Shown in pieces: positions 31,517-34,088 of a stretch of 34,088 nucleotides of DNA. The stretch spans positions 1 to 34,088 of the forward strand of contig JAHIKO010000022.1 of NCBI GenBank assembly GCA_018897535.1. Reading direction: 5' to 3'. Made by a program: the position numbers and the translations under genes. Below the pieces are notes generated by a model. That model saw only the letters and a list, made by a program, of their open reading frames with translations. It ran no database searches and had not been told where the DNA came from. The stretch is from Candidatus Dependentiae bacterium. GTDB lineage: Bacteria; Babelota; Babeliae; Babelales; UASB340. How positions within the stretch are numbered: the stretch's first letter is position 1; the number at the start of each line of letters is the position of its first letter.

Positions 31517-32899
31517 ATGTTTTTATTTATAAAAAAGTTAAAAGATAGATATATAAGCGCCAAAGGAAACTTTGGTGCTTATAATTTCAAGAAATTACTT
31601 TTATTAGGTGGTGCATTTTTATTTATAATTGCAACCTATTCAGTAATCCGCCCACTTAAAACATCTGTTTTTCTAGGATTAGTCGGAAAAGATTATCAAC
31701 CATATACAAAAATAATAACTATTTTTATATTAATCCCAATACTTTTTATATATTCAAAATTAGTAGATAAATTAAAAAGACATCAAGTTGTATACTATTT
31801 TCTGACATTTTATGTTGTAACAATAATAATCACTGCGTTAGTTTTGATGCATCCAACAATAGGATTGTCCAATACAGCTACAAGCCCATACAGAATTTTT
31901 GGTTGGATTTTTTACGTCTTAATTGACCTCTATTCACCATTAGCCGTTGGAACATTTTGGGCTTTTGCAAACTCAATAAGCGATACTGAGGATGCTAAAA
32001 ATAGTTATGGCAAAATAGTTGCCGTTTCCAGAATTGGTGGAATAATATCCCCATTATTAAGTTGGTTTTTACTGGAAAAAATCAACATGACATATACAAA
32101 AAGTATTCCAATTATATTAATAGTTTCTGCAATATTATTACTGTTTGCATGCCTATGCATAATGAAATTAAAAAAAAGTATTCCCGGATATTTATTACAT
32201 GGTTATGAAGCTGTTTATCAAGCAGAAAAACAAAAAGAAAAAGAAAAAAAAGTGAGTATGATTGAAGGTTTAAAGTTAATGGTAACGCAACCTTATGTAC
32301 TTGGAATGTTCAGTCTAGTTTATCTTTACGAAGCAATTAATGTTATTCTTGATTATCAAATGCAAGTACAAATGTCTATAGAAACAAATAATGCTATTGT
32401 CGGCATGAGTTCATTTATGTTTTTATATACAGCTTCATTTAATGGATTAAGTTTAATATTTTCTGCATTTGGAACATCGGCTTTATTGAAAAAAATGGGT
32501 GTGTTTTTCTGTTTATTTGTCATGCCAATATCAACAATATTAATGATGTTTGGCTTATTAACCAGACCAAACCTATCAACCGTTGTTGTTATAATGGTAA
32601 TATTGAGAGCACTACATTACGGATTTAATGCACCTGTAAGAGAAATATTGTACATACCAACATCTAAAGATATTAAATTTAAATCAAAAGCTTGGATAGA
32701 ATCATTTGGTAGAACCGGATCCAAAGTTGCAGGATCGATGGTAAATGTATTTTATAGCGGAACTGCATATTTAATTTTAACCCGAATAAATGCATTGTTA
32801 ATAATTGGATTATCAACCATTTGGACAATTATTACATTATTTATTGGTAAAAAATACGATAAAATTATAAAAGAAAATAAAACAATAGGTGAAGAATAG
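31517..32899 (+). CDS. NTT-family nucleotide transporter (ATP/ADP translocase-like), copy 2
   Basis: 460 residues, the same family and fold as the preceding gene. Matching motifs are IRPLKTSVFLGLVG, YSKLVDKLKRHQVVYY, FWAFANSISDTEDAKNSYGKIVAVSRIGG and APVREILYIPTSKDIKFKSKAWIESFGRTGSK. Both copies share an unusual loop with PGY-x-x-HGYEAVYQ followed by a Lys/Glu-rich stretch and NPYVLG/QPYVLG. Outside the motifs they differ in most positions, so the duplication is old and the substrates probably differ. AGAGGA lies before the ATG at 31517. It ends 57 bases before the rpsB leader structure. Confidence 0.93.
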   Translation: MFLFIKKLKDRYISAKGNFGAYNFKKLLLLGGAFLFIIATYSVIRPLKTSVFLGLVGKDYQPYTKIITIFILIPILFIYSKLVDKLKRHQVVYYFLTFYVVTIIITALVLMHPTIGLSNTATSPYRIFGWIFYVLIDLYSPLAVGTFWAFANSISDTEDAKNSYGKIVAVSRIGGIISPLLSWFLLEKINMTYTKSIPIILIVSAILLLFACLCIMKLKKSIPGYLLHGYEAVYQAEKQKEKEKKVSMIEGLKLMVTQPYVLGMFSLVYLYEAINVILDYQMQVQMSIETNNAIVGMSSFMFLYTASFNGLSLIFSAFGTSALLKKMGVFFCLFVMPISTILMMFGLLTRPNLSTVVVIMVILRALHYGFNAPVREILYIPTSKDIKFKSKAWIESFGRTGSKVAGSMVNVFYSGTAYLILTRINALLIIGLSTIWTIITLFIGKKYDKIIKENKTIGEE

Positions 32900-32918
32900 G
32901 TTGTAATTTAAATTATAT

Positions 32919-32947
32919 TTGTTAAAATTTTAACTCGTTAGTTTAAT
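32919..32947 (+). promoter_or_regulatory. Promoter for rpsB
   Basis: TTGTTA (32919-32924), a 17-base spacer and TTTAAT (32942-32947). Transcription would begin near 32954, just at the base of the stem-loop at 32957. Confidence 0.5.
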
Positions 32948-32956
32948 TGTTGAATC

Positions 32957-33003
32957 TTATCTCTTAACTCGGGTGGTAGCCAGTGATGGAACCTAAGAGA
33001 TAA
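32957..33003 (+). promoter_or_regulatory. Structured 5' leader of rpsB (possible S2-binding autoregulatory element)
   Basis: TTATCTCTTA (32957-32966) pairs perfectly with TAAGAGATAA (32994-33003). The apical part is GC-richer: GGT (32972-32974) can pair with ACC (32991-32993), leaving a one-sided ACTCG bulge, and GG/CC within GGTAGCC forms a small inner hairpin. The Shine-Dalgarno AAAGGA (33018-33023) is outside the stem. The position directly before rpsB and the conserved-looking loop suggest a ribosomal-protein leader in which S2 binds its own mRNA. No T-run follows, so control of translation is more likely than termination. Confidence 0.55.
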
Positions 33004-33029
33004 TTGTTAAAACCCGCAAAGGATCAATC

Positions 33030-33947
33030 ATGGTAGACTTAAAAGATCTGTTGAAAGCCGGAGTTCATTTTGGACACAAAACATCACGCTGGTCTCCTAA
33101 AATGAAACCATTTATTTGGGGCTCTAAAAATAAAATACACTTAATAGATATAGCAAAAACTGCTTTTTTAATGGAACGAGCCGGTAAATACTTACAAAAT
33201 TGTGCCGCAGAAGGTAAATCAATATTGTTTGTTGGTACAAAAAAATCTGCTCAAAAAGCCATTGCTACAATAGCAAAAGAAATTAATTCTCCTTTCGTGA
33301 TTAATAGATGGGTTGGCGGAACCTTGACAAACTTTGATCAAGTCAAAAAAGCAATAACAAGATTGTTGCACTTACAAGATATAATTAAAAAGCCTACAGA
33401 TTATTATAAGAAAAAAGAATTAAGTTTAATCCAAAAAGAAGTTGAACGTTTAGAAAAAAATATTGGCGGAATTCTTGATTTAAGATTCCCACCGGCAGCA
33501 CTTGTCTTGGTTGATGCTAAAAAAGAATTATCTGCGCTAAGAGAAGCTGTAAACGCAAAAATTCCGGTAATCGCATTAGTCGATACAAACACGAATCCTG
33601 ATGGAATAAATTTTGTAATTCCTGCAAACGATGATTCTTCAAGATCAATAGAATTTATATTGCAATATTTGGCTGAATTTGTAAAAAATGGCCAAAAACT
33701 CCATAACGAAAAGAAAACTGCGGCAAAAGTAGATAAAAAAGATTTAATTCAAAAAGCTAAAACTGCTGCACAAGAAACGTTAACTTCAAACACACCTGAA
33801 GTAGTAGATTATTCAGCAATTGAAGCCGAGGATGAAGATCTTGGCGGCGATAAAGCAATAGCAAAAAAAATTACTCAAAAAATCCCTTCTGTTGCAAAAG
33901 ATGTACCAATTAAAAAACCTGTTGCTAGAAGACCTTTGAAAAAATAA
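33030..33947 (+). CDS. rpsB: 30S ribosomal protein S2
   Basis: Small-subunit ribosomal protein, 305 residues. The S2 core (1-228) is typical: LLKAGVHFGHKTSRWSPKMKPFIWG, HLIDIAKT, SILFVGTKKSAQ, INRWVGGTLTNFDQV, DLRFPPAALVLVDAKKE and IPVIALVDTNTNPDGINFVIPANDDSSRSI. After the core the protein continues for about 75 residues, rich in Lys, Ala and Glu and probably disordered (ending KKPVARRPLKK). Many bacterial S2 proteins end near 240-260. AAAGGA precedes the ATG. tsf (EF-Ts), the usual next gene, is not directly downstream; a tRNA-Ser begins 6 bases after the stop codon and may be co-transcribed. Confidence 0.98.
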   Translation: MVDLKDLLKAGVHFGHKTSRWSPKMKPFIWGSKNKIHLIDIAKTAFLMERAGKYLQNCAAEGKSILFVGTKKSAQKAIATIAKEINSPFVINRWVGGTLTNFDQVKKAITRLLHLQDIIKKPTDYYKKKELSLIQKEVERLEKNIGGILDLRFPPAALVLVDAKKELSALREAVNAKIPVIALVDTNTNPDGINFVIPANDDSSRSIEFILQYLAEFVKNGQKLHNEKKTAAKVDKKDLIQKAKTAAQETLTSNTPEVVDYSAIEAEDEDLGGDKAIAKKITQKIPSVAKDVPIKKPVARRPLKK

Positions 33948-33952
33948 AATCG

Positions 33953-34044
33953 GGAGAGGTGGCTGAGTGGTCGAAAGCGCACGATTGGAAATCGTGTATA
34001 TCCCGAAAGGGGTATCGAGGGTTCGAATCCCTCCCTCTCCACCA
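33953..34044 (+). tRNA. tRNA-Ser (anticodon GGA)
   Basis: The acceptor GGAGAGG (33953-33959) pairs with CCTCTCC (34034-34040); A and encoded CCA follow (34041-34044). The anticodon stem CACGA/TCGTG encloses TTGGAAA with GGA at 33987-33989. The long variable arm (TATCCCGAAAGGGGTAT region) is of class II type as expected for Ser. The T arm is GAGGG-TTCGAAT-CCCTC. Confidence 0.97.
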
Positions 34045-34088
34045 GCCTTCCGCCGTCGCATAAAGCTATGGCGGATAAGTCGCACTAG
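34045..34088. repeat. GC-rich hairpin repeat directly after tRNA-Ser (runs to window edge)
   Basis: CCGCC (34050-34054) pairs with GGCGG (34070-34074) around GTCGCATAAAGCTAT. The segment is far richer in G+C than its surroundings and begins at the very end of the tRNA CCA. It looks like a dispersed intergenic repeat unit cut by the window edge. Confidence 0.45.

Noticed and set aside
32957..33003. T-box riboswitch, suggested by the GGGTGG near the rpsB leader
   Set aside because: The full T-box antiterminator sequence, a specifier stem and a terminator are missing, and the downstream gene is not a T-box target; an r-protein leader fits better.
33813..34085. Reverse-strand open frame with GGIRTLDTPF-like peptide
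   Set aside because: It reads through the tRNA-Ser and the end of rpsB in antisense; the peptide is the usual antisense-tRNA artefact.

Overview
The window is an AT-rich, densely coded bacterial segment of about 34 kb. A Gram-negative type envelope is implied by a Kdo transferase (waaA), and peptidoglycan metabolism by a RodA-type SEDS protein and a SpoIID-like protein. Two adjacent NTT-family nucleotide transporters near the right end are typical of bacteria living inside eukaryotic cells (Chlamydiae, Rickettsiales, Dependentiae/TM6). Exported eukaryote-like leucine-rich-repeat and pentapeptide-repeat proteins fit the same life style. My best guess is a member of Candidatus Dependentiae (Babelota) or a similar endosymbiont of protists. 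This is inference from gene content, not a phylogenetic result.

Layout. At 1-2234 is the 3' part of dnaE, which converges with and overlaps a TPR-like gene. At 3040-4572 is a biotin-dependent carboxyltransferase subunit. At 4688-8091 four closely spaced genes form a probable operon: membrane-anchored GNAT, DJ-1/PfpI protein, hflX and gap. At 8148-9950 is an exported leucine-rich-repeat protein, followed by a CAT-anticodon tRNA. At 10204-13148 is a compact cluster: zinc-ribbon coiled-coil protein, RNase HI, SpoIID-like protein and YdjM-like membrane protein. A small exported orphan follows at 13251-13823.

Between 13832 and 14193 lies a 362-bp element with about 53-bp terminal inverted repeats. 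Next is a MutS-family ATPase that begins with a convincing Sec signal peptide (14287-16479). Then come tatD (reverse), an HU-family gene, a CPBP membrane protease and an SbcC/Rad50-type ATPase (reverse). At 21488-25250 are rodA, waaA and a DUF1015 protein that also carries a signal peptide. At 25367-27184 is an exported pentapeptide-repeat protein, separated from lon (reverse) by a strong bidirectional terminator. Two tandem NTT transporters, rpsB with a structured leader, and tRNA-Ser(GGA) complete the window.

How it fits together. Housekeeping genes for replication, repair, translation, proteolysis and envelope are mixed with genes suggesting host dependence (nucleotide import) and a large exported fraction. 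At least six proteins begin with signal peptides. Two of these, the MutS-like ATPase and the DUF1015 protein, belong to families normally found in the cytoplasm, and a GNAT protein is membrane anchored. This re-targeting of cytosolic-type enzymes is the most unusual feature of the window. The inverted-repeat element next to the exported MutS-like gene and the structured rpsB leader are the most interesting non-coding features.
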